From Chryseobacterium sp. KLBC 52 (GTDB lineage: Bacteria > Bacteroidota > Bacteroidia > Flavobacteriales > Weeksellaceae): a DNA stretch of 64,000 nucleotides. Below the pieces are notes generated by a model, which had not been told where the DNA came from, did no database searches, and saw only the letters and a list, made by a program, of their open reading frames with translations. The stretch lies in NCBI RefSeq assembly GCF_003347605.1, contig NZ_QDFZ01000008.1, positions 147,638 through 211,637 on the forward strand. Reading direction: 5' to 3'. Both the position numbers and the translations under genes were made by a program. Positions 51,668 through 59,382 of the stretch are shown piece by piece. Position 1 is the stretch's first letter. Each line of letters opens with the position of its first letter.

Positions 51668-52474
51668 TTAATTATTTGAGTCCTTTTGTTCTAATTTTTT
51701 AGCTTTAAGTTCTTCATCATAACTGTGTAATACATTGAAATCTTCTGTCTGCTCTATGGCAGTCATGATTTTCAATAAAATTTCCGGTGCTTTTTCATTA
51801 TCATAATCAATATCCAAAGGAGCTTTGAATTCCATCGTAGGCTTCACACCGGTTACCTTCACACGGAGTCCTTTTTTATCAAAAGCTCTTCTGAATCCGT
51901 TTATTTTGATTGGAATCACAATAGGACGCTGATTTTTCACCAGTTTGGCTGTTCCTCTTCGCCCCTGTGCAAAAGCCGATGTAGTTCCTTGAGGGAAAGT
52001 AGCTACCCAGCCATTGTCCAATGCTTTCATAATATTATCAACCTCGCTCATATCTACCATTCTGTTGACATTTTTTCCTTCAGCTCTCCAGGTTCTTTTT
52101 ACAGTTACAGCACCTGCAATTTTAAAAATTTTAGGAAGAATACCTTTGTTCATGGTTTCTTCAGCTGCTACATAATAAAAATCAATCTTTGGGTTCAGCA
52201 GATAGATCGGGTTTTTTATCGTATCTAAATATCCGTTGTTTACAGCACAGAAGGCATGGTACATTGCTGCCACATCCGCAAAATACGTCTGATGGTTGGA
52301 TACAAAAAGTACGTTAGAGTCCGGAAGATCCACAAGGTGCTCTGTACCGGTTATTTTTAACTTATTAAAGCCATTGAATCTTCTGTAAGAAACAATACCT
52401 AAAATAAAAATAATAAACCTTTTCAAAAAATAAGGAGTTCCGAATGCATCGGTGAAAATATTTTTCTTCGCCAT
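51668..52474 (-). CDS. 1-acyl-sn-glycerol-3-phosphate acyltransferase (PlsC-like)
   Basis: A 268-aa membrane-associated acyltransferase. The catalytic NHxxxxD motif reads SNHQTYFADVAAMYHAF, the phosphate-binding motif is FPQGTTSAFAQGRRG (variation of FPEGTRS), and the N-terminal hydrophobic segment is about residues 15-30. It probably makes phosphatidic acid for membrane lipids, or acylates another lipid. The gene precedes the lipoprotein gene by 15 bp. Confidence 0.9.
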   Translation of the reverse strand: MAKKNIFTDAFGTPYFLKRFIIFILGIVSYRRFNGFNKLKITGTEHLVDLPDSNVLFVSNHQTYFADVAAMYHAFCAVNNGYLDTIKNPIYLLNPKIDFYYVAAEETMNKGILPKIFKIAGAVTVKRTWRAEGKNVNRMVDMSEVDNIMKALDNGWVATFPQGTTSAFAQGRRGTAKLVKNQRPIVIPIKINGFRRAFDKKGLRVKVTGVKPTMEFKAPLDIDYDNEKAPEILLKIMTAIEQTEDFNVLHSYDEELKAKKLEQKDSNN

Positions 52475-52501
52475 CTCTCAATTAAACACGGTAGTGCAAA
52501 G

Positions 52502-53131
52502 TTACATTTTTTTCAGCAACTGACTGAATTCACTTAATATCATCGCTGTAGCTCCCCAGATGATGTATCCGTTGAAATTAATGACAGGAACATCATGTCC
52601 GCCCGCACTTGGCAGAGCCATAATTTCCGGGGTGTCCGACAGATTTAAAAAGGAGGTGATAGGAAACTCTATGGTTTCCACAGCTTCTGTCTGCTGAAGA
52701 ACAAAGGCCGGATTCTTTTTAGTATAAGAGATATAGGGGTATACATAAAAATTGCTTGGCGGAATATAAATAGGAGACATTTCTCTGATAATCCTTACAT
52801 AATGTTTATCGATTCCGATTTCTTCAGAGGTTTCCCGAACTGCAGTTTCAGCAAAATCCCTGTCCATTTCCTCACGCTTTCCTCCAGGCAGTGATATCTG
52901 CCCGCTGTGTCTGTCGTGCTCATTAATCGTTCTTTGAATCAATGGAAAATACCACTCGTTATCTTTCAGGTATAAAACAATATTGACAGCCGCAAATTTG
53001 GGATTCTTTGACAATACTTCATCATACGTAAAAACAGGGCGGTAGGGAGGTGAAAATACTCCATGTGCGTGTTCACCGGGAAGTTCTACGCTTTTTATTT
53101 TTCTCAATAAATCTTTTCCAAAATTTTCCAT
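52502..53131 (-). CDS. NUDIX hydrolase, CoA pyrophosphatase type
   Basis: A 209-aa NudL-like hydrolase. The UPF0035 motif is YFPLIQRTINEHDRHSGQISLPGGK, and the NUDIX box continues GGKREEMDRDFAETAVRETSEEIGI. Members hydrolyse CoA and acyl-CoA to 3',5'-ADP and phosphopantetheine. It is followed 28 bp later by the acyltransferase gene. Confidence 0.9.
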   Translation of the reverse strand: MENFGKDLLRKIKSVELPGEHAHGVFSPPYRPVFTYDEVLSKNPKFAAVNIVLYLKDNEWYFPLIQRTINEHDRHSGQISLPGGKREEMDRDFAETAVRETSEEIGIDKHYVRIIREMSPIYIPPSNFYVYPYISYTKKNPAFVLQQTEAVETIEFPITSFLNLSDTPEIMALPSAGGHDVPVINFNGYIIWGATAMILSEFSQLLKKM

Positions 53132-53236
53132 AGCTCAAATTTAGCAATATATCTTGAAGAAATAAATGCCTTAACATTAATTAACCTATGAAAATAGCAG
53201 GATTAAAAGCTCTCAACCCTTAATCTGACAGGGAGG

Positions 53237-53704
53237 TTATTGAACTAAAATAACAGGGATATGCTTTACCTGAAAATTAACAGAATTGGCAATGAAACAA
53301 AATTCATTGGCTTTATGATGGAGCTGTTCTGCTTTTTCTTTCATAGATTCTTCAGCGACAGTTACAGTAGGATGCAGAGTTACTTCTGTAAAATGTCCGC
53401 TTCCACTGGCTGTTTCTTCCATAATTCCTGTTGCTTCATCAGTATAGTCTGTAACAATAATGCCTGCTTCTGAACAGAAATGAAGATACCAAAGCATATG
53501 ACAGGAGGAAAGTGAAGATAAAAACATTTCTTCGGGATTATATTTTGCTTTATCACCGCGGAATGCAGGATCTGATGATCCTTCAATCACAACTTTATTT
53601 TCTGCAGAAATAGTATGACTTCTTTCATAATCTCTGTAACTGCTGGTTCCTGTTCCCTGGTTTCCTGTCCACTGAACGGTAATTTTGTAATGGTGATTTT
53701 TCAT
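53237..53704 (-). CDS. OsmC family protein
   Basis: A 155-aa OsmC/Ohr-like peroxidase. The two redox cysteines are in LSSCHMLWYLHFCSEAGIIV (peroxidatic Cys in SSCH) and in the C-terminal NEFCFIANSVN region, with GDKAKYNPEEMFLSSL upstream. It reduces organic hydroperoxides. The start codon at 53704 is followed upstream, after 5 bp, by nine perfect 7-bp repeats (53710-53772), an unusual leader that could tune or switch expression. Confidence 0.9.
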   Translation of the reverse strand: MKNHHYKITVQWTGNQGTGTSSYRDYERSHTISAENKVVIEGSSDPAFRGDKAKYNPEEMFLSSLSSCHMLWYLHFCSEAGIIVTDYTDEATGIMEETASGSGHFTEVTLHPTVTVAEESMKEKAEQLHHKANEFCFIANSVNFQVKHIPVILVQ

Positions 53705-53709
53705 ATTTT

Positions 53710-53778
53710 AAAGATAAAAGATAAAAGATAAAAGATAAAAGATAAAAGATAAAAGATAAAAGATAAAAGATAAAAGAT
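53710..53778. repeat. Perfect heptanucleotide tandem repeat at the OsmC start
   Basis: Nine uninterrupted copies of AAAGATA plus one imperfect copy. On the OsmC sense strand this is (TATCTTT)9 ending 5 bp before the ATG. Perfect copies of this length are prone to slippage. Confidence 0.95.
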
Positions 53779-53796
53779 GTTGTCGTTAAAATTCAA

Positions 53797-53866
53797 TAGG
53801 GGTGGGCTTTAGCCCAGCCTAAATAAACAAAAAACATCCATTGGCTTTAGCCGAAACTTATAGCAA
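53797..53866. repeat. Dispersed GGCTTTAGCC hairpin element
   Basis: GGGCTTTAGCCCAGCC (about 53806-53821) and GGCTTTAGCC (about 53840-53849) are two closely spaced short palindromes in the rng-OsmC gap; they look like a REP-type element. Confidence 0.5.
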
Positions 53867-53876
53867 GAAAGATAAT

Positions 53877-53907
53877 AAAAAAACCTCCAGTACAACTGAA
53901 GGTTTTA
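53877..53907 (-). terminator. Terminator of rng
   Basis: AAAACCTCCAGT pairs with ACTGAAGGTTTT (one mismatch) around a short loop, with a T-run on the minus strand, 7 bp after the rng stop. Confidence 0.8.
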
Positions 53908-53913
53908 AATTTT

Positions 53914-55473
53914 TTAATTAGAGAATTCTATCAATTCTTCTTTTTTGGCATTGTAGATTTTGTATTCTAAATATTTAAAAGAATCTCTTGGAACAATGGT
54001 TACCCATTTTTTGTATTTGATAAACCATTTCATCTGGATACTTTTAATGCCTTTTGTAAGGTAGGCTTCCACAAATGGGTGTACATGCAGGTAGACTTTT
54101 CCTTTTTCTTTCTGCAGGATGTTTCTTAAAGTTTCACCCATTCTTTCCACGATAACAATAGGAGCTACAATTTCTCCGTCTTTGTTCGGGTTTTCTTCTT
54201 TGGTGTCGATCTGTTTTTCCGGACGGTTTCTCTGTCTGGTGATCTGGATCAGACCAAATTTACTTGGAGGAAGGATTTTGTGGCGAGCCTTGTCGCGCTT
54301 CATTTCCTCTTTCAGATGCTCGTAAAGATCTCTTCGGTGATCAGAATTCGGCATATCTATGAAATCGATAACGATGATACCTCCCATATCGCGGAGGCGA
54401 AGTTGTCTTGCGATTTCTGTAGCGGCCATTTTGTTCACTTTCAGTGCGTGCTCTTTGTTGACAGCAGTTCCGGTAGTAATATTGTTTCCGGAGTTGACAT
54501 CTACTACGTGAAGTGCTTCTGTGTGTTCAATAACAAGATAGGCTCCTTTGGAACTCGGAATGTTGACGTGTTTTCCGAAGCTCTGTTTAAGCTGTTTTTC
54601 AACATTGTAATATTCCAGAAGGGGAATATGAGAATCATAAAACTGGACAATGTTTTTCTTTTCAGGAGCAATTACTTCAATGTAATTTTTCATTTCGTTG
54701 ACCATTTGCTCGTCGTCGCAGATGATATTCACGAAGTCCTGATTAAAATTGTCTCTTAAAATAGCTGAAGCTTTGTCTTCTTCGCTTAAAACTTTGGACG
54801 GAACTTTATTTCTCTGGATGTTTTTGAAAGTGCTTTCCCACTTCTGAACCAGCTGATTCATGTCATTATGCAGGTCCGCTACTTTTTTTCCTTCTGCTAC
54901 CGTTCTGATAATCACTCCGAATCCTTCAGGCTTAATGCTGTCGATCAGAGTTCTCAGTCTTTCTTTTTCCTCAGAGCTTCTGATCTTTTTGGAAATAGAA
55001 ACTTTATTGTCAAAAGGAATTAAAACCAGGAAACGTCCTGTTAATGAAATCTGGGTAGAAATTCTAGGGCCTTTGGTAGAAATAGGTTCTTTCGTAATTT
55101 GTAAGAGAACTACATCGTCCTTGGCAATTACTTTGTCTACCGTTCCGTTTTTGTCTATTTCGGGTTGTATCTCGAAATTCTTTAAGCTCGAAGTGCTTTG
55201 TTTTTTAGAAATAGTATCTTTTAAAAACTTTCTGTATGTAAGATACTGCGGTCCCAGATCCTGGTAATGCAGAAATGCATCTTTGTCATATCCGATATTG
55301 ACGAATGCTGCATTCAGATTGGGTGCCAGTTTTTTTACTTTTCCTATAAACAGATCTCCAACTATAAAATCGCTTTTGTCTTCTTGCTCATGAAGTTCAC
55401 ATAGTCTTCCGTCTTCCAGCAGCGCAATCTTTGTAAGATCATCTTCATGCGAAACTATTAGTTCTTTCTTCAT
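53914..55473 (-). CDS. rng: Ribonuclease G / E family endoribonuclease
   Basis: A 519-aa RNase G-type enzyme, which matures 16S rRNA 5' ends and turns over mRNA. Order: N-terminal S1 domain (GDLFIGKVKKLAPNLNAAFVNIG), RNase H-like and 5'-sensor region, catalytic DNase I-like domain (GSYLV-type LVIEHTEALHVVDVNSGNNI with DVNSG, then MGGIIVIDFIDM). A C-terminal small domain completes it. The Cys zinc link of RNase E is not needed here. Bacteroidota typically keep this short form. The tiny COX24-like gene and HU lie upstream. Confidence 0.94.
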   Translation of the reverse strand: MKKELIVSHEDDLTKIALLEDGRLCELHEQEDKSDFIVGDLFIGKVKKLAPNLNAAFVNIGYDKDAFLHYQDLGPQYLTYRKFLKDTISKKQSTSSLKNFEIQPEIDKNGTVDKVIAKDDVVLLQITKEPISTKGPRISTQISLTGRFLVLIPFDNKVSISKKIRSSEEKERLRTLIDSIKPEGFGVIIRTVAEGKKVADLHNDMNQLVQKWESTFKNIQRNKVPSKVLSEEDKASAILRDNFNQDFVNIICDDEQMVNEMKNYIEVIAPEKKNIVQFYDSHIPLLEYYNVEKQLKQSFGKHVNIPSSKGAYLVIEHTEALHVVDVNSGNNITTGTAVNKEHALKVNKMAATEIARQLRLRDMGGIIVIDFIDMPNSDHRRDLYEHLKEEMKRDKARHKILPPSKFGLIQITRQRNRPEKQIDTKEENPNKDGEIVAPIVIVERMGETLRNILQKEKGKVYLHVHPFVEAYLTKGIKSIQMKWFIKYKKWVTIVPRDSFKYLEYKIYNAKKEELIEFSN

Positions 55474-55708
55474 TTTTTAATAAGATAAAATTGTTAAGAT
55501 TATAGGAAGTGGATGTTTTTTATCGATTAATTCATCTATTAAATATAAGGATTTTGAATGAAAACCATTATATGTTTATTAAAATAATATTTGAAACCCT
55601 CCGTTTTCCGCGGAATCTTATAGTTGCAAACAAAAATATAGTTAGTGAACTTTAAAAATTTAAATCCACCAACTATATTATTATATTGTAAATCTCGAGA
55701 AAAAGAGA

Positions 55709-55798
55709 TTATTTTTTCTTATGTCTGTTTGCTCTTCTTCTTTTCTTTCTTTTGTGAGTAGCAACCTTGTGTCTTTTTCTTTTCTTTCCGCTTGGCAT
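55709..55798 (-). CDS. 29-residue Lys/Arg-rich COX24-like small ribosomal-type protein
   Basis: Begins MPSGKKRKRHKVATHKRKK and ends in HKKK before TAA, with 20 of 29 residues Lys, Arg or His. It is conserved in name and sequence pattern across Bacteroidota as an AURKAIP1/COX24-domain protein; such proteins are small-subunit ribosomal components in mitochondria and actinobacteria, and a similar protein is reported in the Flavobacterium ribosome, as far as I recall. The start is the only Met in frame. It lies between HU and rng on the same strand, a typical translation/nucleoid neighbourhood. The role is inferred. Confidence 0.82.
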   Translation of the reverse strand: MPSGKKRKRHKVATHKRKKRRRANRHKKK

Positions 55799-55841
55799 AA
55801 TTTTAATTTTTTAGTAACTAGTTAATATTCAGTTAATGTTC

Positions 55842-56132
55842 TTATTTTACTGCAACTTTAGTTTTTACTTTCTCAACAAAAGATTTTGAAGGTTTGAAAG
55901 CAGGAATGTTATGAGCAGGAATCTCAATTGCAGTGTTTTTAGAAATATTTCTTCCTGTTTTAGCAGCTCTTGTTTTAATGATAAAAGATCCAAAACCTCT
56001 TAGATAAACGTTATCCCCATTATACATAGAAGTTCTGATCTCCTGCATAAAAGCTTCTACAACTTTCTGTGTTTCATTCTTTTCTGTTCCCAACTTATTT
56101 GAGATGGTGTTTACCAATTCTGCCTTTGTCAT
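55842..56132 (-). CDS. HU family DNA-binding protein
   Basis: A 96-aa histone-like protein. It begins with the dimer helices MTKAELVNTISNKLG and has the DNA-clamp arm GFGSFIIKTRAAKTGRNISKNTAIEIPAHNIPAFKPSKSF, with the intercalating Pro at the tip. It bends and compacts DNA. The promoter is visible at 56164-56196. Confidence 0.95.
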   Translation of the reverse strand: MTKAELVNTISNKLGTEKNETQKVVEAFMQEIRTSMYNGDNVYLRGFGSFIIKTRAAKTGRNISKNTAIEIPAHNIPAFKPSKSFVEKVKTKVAVK

Positions 56133-56449
56133 TTCCTTATTTTAATTTTAAATTTTAGGTGTGCAAATTTAGTTAAAAAAATTGAATACTAGCAAATTAG
56201 TGGCAAAATATTTTTATTCAAAGAGTTGGACTTTTTATGTATACACTATATTAAGCAGGGGTAATGATAATTTAACAATAAAATAATACAGCCGGATAAA
56301 GGTACAAAAATTTGATGAATAAAATGTAATGAATCCTTGTTGCAGCAGGCTTTACAGCGCTTTATAATCTTGAGCATTACATTTTGAAACCCTCTTATCT
56401 GTCCCCATCCATCTCAAGGAATTGATTTTTTTAAATGAATCAAAATTTT
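56133..56449. other. Intergenic region between HU and the response regulator gene
   Basis: 317 bp. It holds the HU promoter on its left; no ORF or repeat was seen in the rest, which is AT-rich. Confidence 0.5.
56164..56196 (-). promoter_or_regulatory. Promoter of the HU gene
   Basis: On the minus strand TTTG (56196-56193), a 21-bp spacer, then TAAATTTG (56171-56164) fits the Bacteroidota consensus, 31 bp before the HU start. Confidence 0.65.
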
Positions 56450-57121
56450 TTATAAACTGGAGTTATAGTATCCGTTTTCTACACAAAAACGAATAAGGTG
56501 AAGCTTGGTTTTTAAACCCAGTTTTTCTGTTAGTCTGTTGATGTAAGTATCTATGGTTCTGGTGCTCAGATTGAGCTTTTCAGCAATTTCTTTATTGCTG
56601 AATCCTTCATAACAGAATCTCATAAGCTGTATTTCTGCCGGTGAAAGCTCTTCCTGCCCTTTTTTCTGCCTGTCCATATACTCCTGTACGGCAAGTGGCT
56701 GCTGTTCCCATTCTTTGGAATAAGCCTGATAATCAAAGTCTTCAGAAGCAATGCTTCCTTTGATAATATCCTTTATAATGGTACTTTTTTTCTGACAGTA
56801 ATAGATATTGGGAATCTTGGAAAGGATCTCGGCCATATCTTCCTGATAGGTGCCGGAATAGGTGATGATAGGGGTTTCTGTATTGTTTTTTCTGATGTAC
56901 TTAATGGCTTCAATCCCACTTAATACCGGCATGAAGAGTTCAATAATGAACACATCTTCCTGTCTTCTGTAGATTCTGTTTACCAGTTCATGCCCATTGT
57001 TACAATCATTCAGAAGCATATAGAAAGGATTTTCCATAAGGGTTTTGATCATTATTTTTTTAAAATAAAAATCACTGTCTGCAATGGAAAAACGTACGGT
57101 ATTAGATAATATTTTACTCAT
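56450..57121 (-). CDS. Atypical response regulator with LuxR-type HTH
   Basis: A 223-aa response regulator. The receiver domain (about 8-130) has ADSD (D15, D17) but at the phospho-acceptor position reads IIELFMP, with Glu61 where Asp is expected; the switch Ser/Thr (ITYSGT) and Lys (CQKKS) remain. The C-terminal LuxR/NarL-type helix-turn-helix is LSPAEIQLMRFCYEGFSNKEIAEKLNLSTRTIDTYINRL. The Glu may mimic constitutive phosphorylation. It is divergent from the T6SS block starting at 57302, so a role as a T6SS regulator is plausible but unproven. No histidine kinase is nearby. Confidence 0.88.
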   Translation of the reverse strand: MSKILSNTVRFSIADSDFYFKKIMIKTLMENPFYMLLNDCNNGHELVNRIYRRQEDVFIIELFMPVLSGIEAIKYIRKNNTETPIITYSGTYQEDMAEILSKIPNIYYCQKKSTIIKDIIKGSIASEDFDYQAYSKEWEQQPLAVQEYMDRQKKGQEELSPAEIQLMRFCYEGFSNKEIAEKLNLSTRTIDTYINRLTEKLGLKTKLHLIRFCVENGYYNSSL

Positions 57122-57301
57122 TCTTAATATCGATTTGGCGAATGATATTTAAAATTTAGAGGTCTAATTTATGAAAAACTTATCAAAGTGAAAATTAATA
57201 TTAATTTAATCAGGGTTTTCACGAAACGGACCTGGGGGAAATTACGTATTGTGCATAAAAATTTTTTTTTATATTTTCACAGGCCAAACAAATCGCAAAT
57301 T

Positions 57302-57838
57302 ATGTCTTCTAACAGGGAAAAAAAATTAAACAAATCTGACGTAAGAACGGGCATTTGGAAGTTTATTCTGTCATTTGTCGTTTTGTCGGTTGTATCTTTT
57401 GCTTGCTTATTTCTCTTCTTTAAGAGTTATGATATACAGCGGGAAGGAATTAGCCGTGAAGCCGAAGCCTATAAAGAACTGATGCTTCGAAGTGACGTGC
57501 TAAAGGATCACATTGATGATATTTACGACAAAATGAACCAGCTTAGCATTAATAAGGTGGAGAATGAAGTGTTTCTCAGAACCAGTATCATGGACAATGT
57601 GAGAGACGCCAAAAACATTATGGGTAAAGACAGTGTACAGAGCTTTAAACATTATGCTGTACTGATGAAACAGATTGTACCGATGATGACTTTAAAAGCC
57701 AAGATCATTGAAGTGGAGTATCAGAAGAAAACGGTTTTAAGAGACCTTGATGAATGTATGGGCAAAATCAAGGTAACCAACAATGAACTGAGAAAAGACC
57801 CTACAAGAAATTTCACCGGAAGTAAAAGAAGAAGATAA
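57302..57838 (+). CDS. T6SS-iii membrane protein, TssO-like
   Basis: About 178 aa from MSSNREKKLNKSDVR at 57302; the longer frame from 57188 gives a non-family N-terminus. One transmembrane helix (19-40) with a cytoplasmic basic N-terminus, then a periplasmic alpha-helical, coiled-coil-prone domain (residues 45-178). This fits the short inner-membrane component of the Bacteroidota type VI secretion system trans-envelope complex (TssO family). Its letter (O or a TssO paralogue) is not certain. It is followed 11 bp later by a related gene. Confidence 0.75.
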   Translation: MSSNREKKLNKSDVRTGIWKFILSFVVLSVVSFACLFLFFKSYDIQREGISREAEAYKELMLRSDVLKDHIDDIYDKMNQLSINKVENEVFLRTSIMDNVRDAKNIMGKDSVQSFKHYAVLMKQIVPMMTLKAKIIEVEYQKKTVLRDLDECMGKIKVTNNELRKDPTRNFTGSKRRR

Positions 57839-57849
57839 AAAGAAAAGAT

Positions 57850-58374
57850 ATGCAAGGACAAATCACATTATCTAAGAAAGAAAGGCATTATCAGTTTTTT
57901 TATTTGATACTGATGCTGGTAACTGCAATGTTATTTTTGGGAGTGATCTTTTTAAAAGGATTTGTATCTCCTTTTTCTGACGAAGATGTAAGAGGAATTC
58001 AGAATCTTGAGCAGAAAGCAGAATTTGAACAACACCAGAAAGTTGTTCTTCCCATCATGGACAGTACGTACACCATGATCACTAAACTTACGGACGACGG
58101 GCCGCAGCCTTTTATCGAAAACAATATCCAGCTGGGTGTTAACGACCTTAACAGCTATTTCAACAGTACTGACGTTGTGGATATCCGCAAAGATGCTTAT
58201 CCACAGATCGCAAAATTTTATAAAATGTATTTTGATGACAAAAAAGTCATTTCAACCACCTCTGAAGATATTAAAATTTTCCAGAAACAGGTAGATGAAT
58301 GCAGAATCGGATTCAAAGATAAGCAGAATAAGCTTTATCAGCGCGAACAGGATCTGAAAGCAAGAATGCAGTAA
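57850..58374 (+). CDS. T6SS-iii membrane protein, TssO-like (second copy)
   Basis: 174 aa with the same architecture as the previous protein: basic N-terminus, one membrane helix (15-36), then a charged helical periplasmic domain (FEQHQKVVLPIMDSTYTMI). The similarity in layout suggests duplicated or paired TssO-type subunits. It lies immediately before the PKD protein, as TssO lies before TssP in the TssNQOPR order. The assignment is from context and length. Confidence 0.7.
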   Translation: MQGQITLSKKERHYQFFYLILMLVTAMLFLGVIFLKGFVSPFSDEDVRGIQNLEQKAEFEQHQKVVLPIMDSTYTMITKLTDDGPQPFIENNIQLGVNDLNSYFNSTDVVDIRKDAYPQIAKFYKMYFDDKKVISTTSEDIKIFQKQVDECRIGFKDKQNKLYQREQDLKARMQ

Positions 58375-58423
58375 GCAAATAAATACTAGGAATTTTAAAT
58401 AAAACACATCACAATTACTAACT

Positions 58424-59335
58424 ATGAATTATTTTCAAAAGAACAAGAAAAACATTATTATCGGTGTTATTGCAACTTTGCTGATCGCAGCATTGGTTGC
58501 TCTGTGGCTGCAGAAAAAGGTAATACATTCAGCCGATGATATTGTTGGGGTGGTTTATCCGTCTTCGCTGGCGGTAGGAGACACACTTTTATTCGAAGAT
58601 AAAACCCAGTTTGCGAAAACCAAAAGATGGAATTTCGGGGATGGGACAACTTCAGATAAAAACAGTGGTATTCACTTCTATAATAAACCAGGGTACTATC
58701 AGGTAAGTTTGATCGTTGACAACAAGTACACGAAATCTTTCCCTGTAATGGTAGGCGCAAGAAGCGTTCAGAAACCAAAAGATACTGCAATGGCAAAAAC
58801 AACGATCGAAGCTGTGAGCCAGGCAATGCAAAATGAAAATGTGACTTTCCGTGCTGTTTCTGATGCCAAACAGTTTGCATGGAAATTCGGTGAGTCCGGA
58901 AATACAGATGCTAAGGACAAATTTACCATCTATTCCTATAAAAAACCTGGAGAGTATCTGGTGACTCTTTACACAGAACAAAGCCAGGATCCTATCTATC
59001 ACCGTATCAAAATTCTTCCGGCTTATGATGCTCTTGCAGAAGATGAAGTTTCGGTAGAAGACTCTTATGCAAAAGTAGATAGTGATTTCAAATATCACCT
59101 GCAGCAGATTGCTAACGGAAACAGCTTCAATATGCATTACAATTACCTGTTGAAAACGTATCTGTGTAACAATGAAAATACTGTTGTAAAAGTAAATGAC
59201 AGCAAAGTCAATAATTTCTACATGTATTGTGCAGGCCTTCAGTTTGACAAAAATACGGTGATCCAGACAGTAAAAGTAAATCTGGATGACACGCAGAACT
59301 GTGTAACTAAAGTAGATATTAATCAAAGCAAATAA
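58424..59335 (+). CDS. PKD-domain T6SS envelope protein (TssP-like)
   Basis: 303 aa. One inner-membrane anchor (11-29), then two PKD-like domains: the first with RWNFGDGTTS (about 68-77), the second with FAWKFGESGN (about 153-162). A C-terminal unknown domain with a Cys pair follows (SVEDSYAKVDSDFKYHLQQI onward). It fits the position and type of the Bacteroidota T6SS component between TssO and TssR. The role is in the periplasmic scaffold of the machine. It is 20 bp upstream of the TssR frame. Confidence 0.8.
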   Translation: MNYFQKNKKNIIIGVIATLLIAALVALWLQKKVIHSADDIVGVVYPSSLAVGDTLLFEDKTQFAKTKRWNFGDGTTSDKNSGIHFYNKPGYYQVSLIVDNKYTKSFPVMVGARSVQKPKDTAMAKTTIEAVSQAMQNENVTFRAVSDAKQFAWKFGESGNTDAKDKFTIYSYKKPGEYLVTLYTEQSQDPIYHRIKILPAYDALAEDEVSVEDSYAKVDSDFKYHLQQIANGNSFNMHYNYLLKTYLCNNENTVVKVNDSKVNNFYMYCAGLQFDKNTVIQTVKVNLDDTQNCVTKVDINQSK

Positions 59336-59382
59336 TTTCGTCCGGTCTTACGGATGTGCCAATCATAAAAAGATTAAATAGG

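Noticed and set aside
53710-53778. CRISPR or minisatellite gene
   Set aside because: Simple 7-bp repeat without spacers and without an ORF.
54280-54759. 159-codon open frame on the plus strand
   Set aside because: Antisense shadow of rng, no recognisable features.
58652-59326. 224-codon open frame on the minus strand
   Set aside because: Lies antisense within the PKD T6SS gene, whose frame has clear domains; the antisense translation is low-complexity with no family match.
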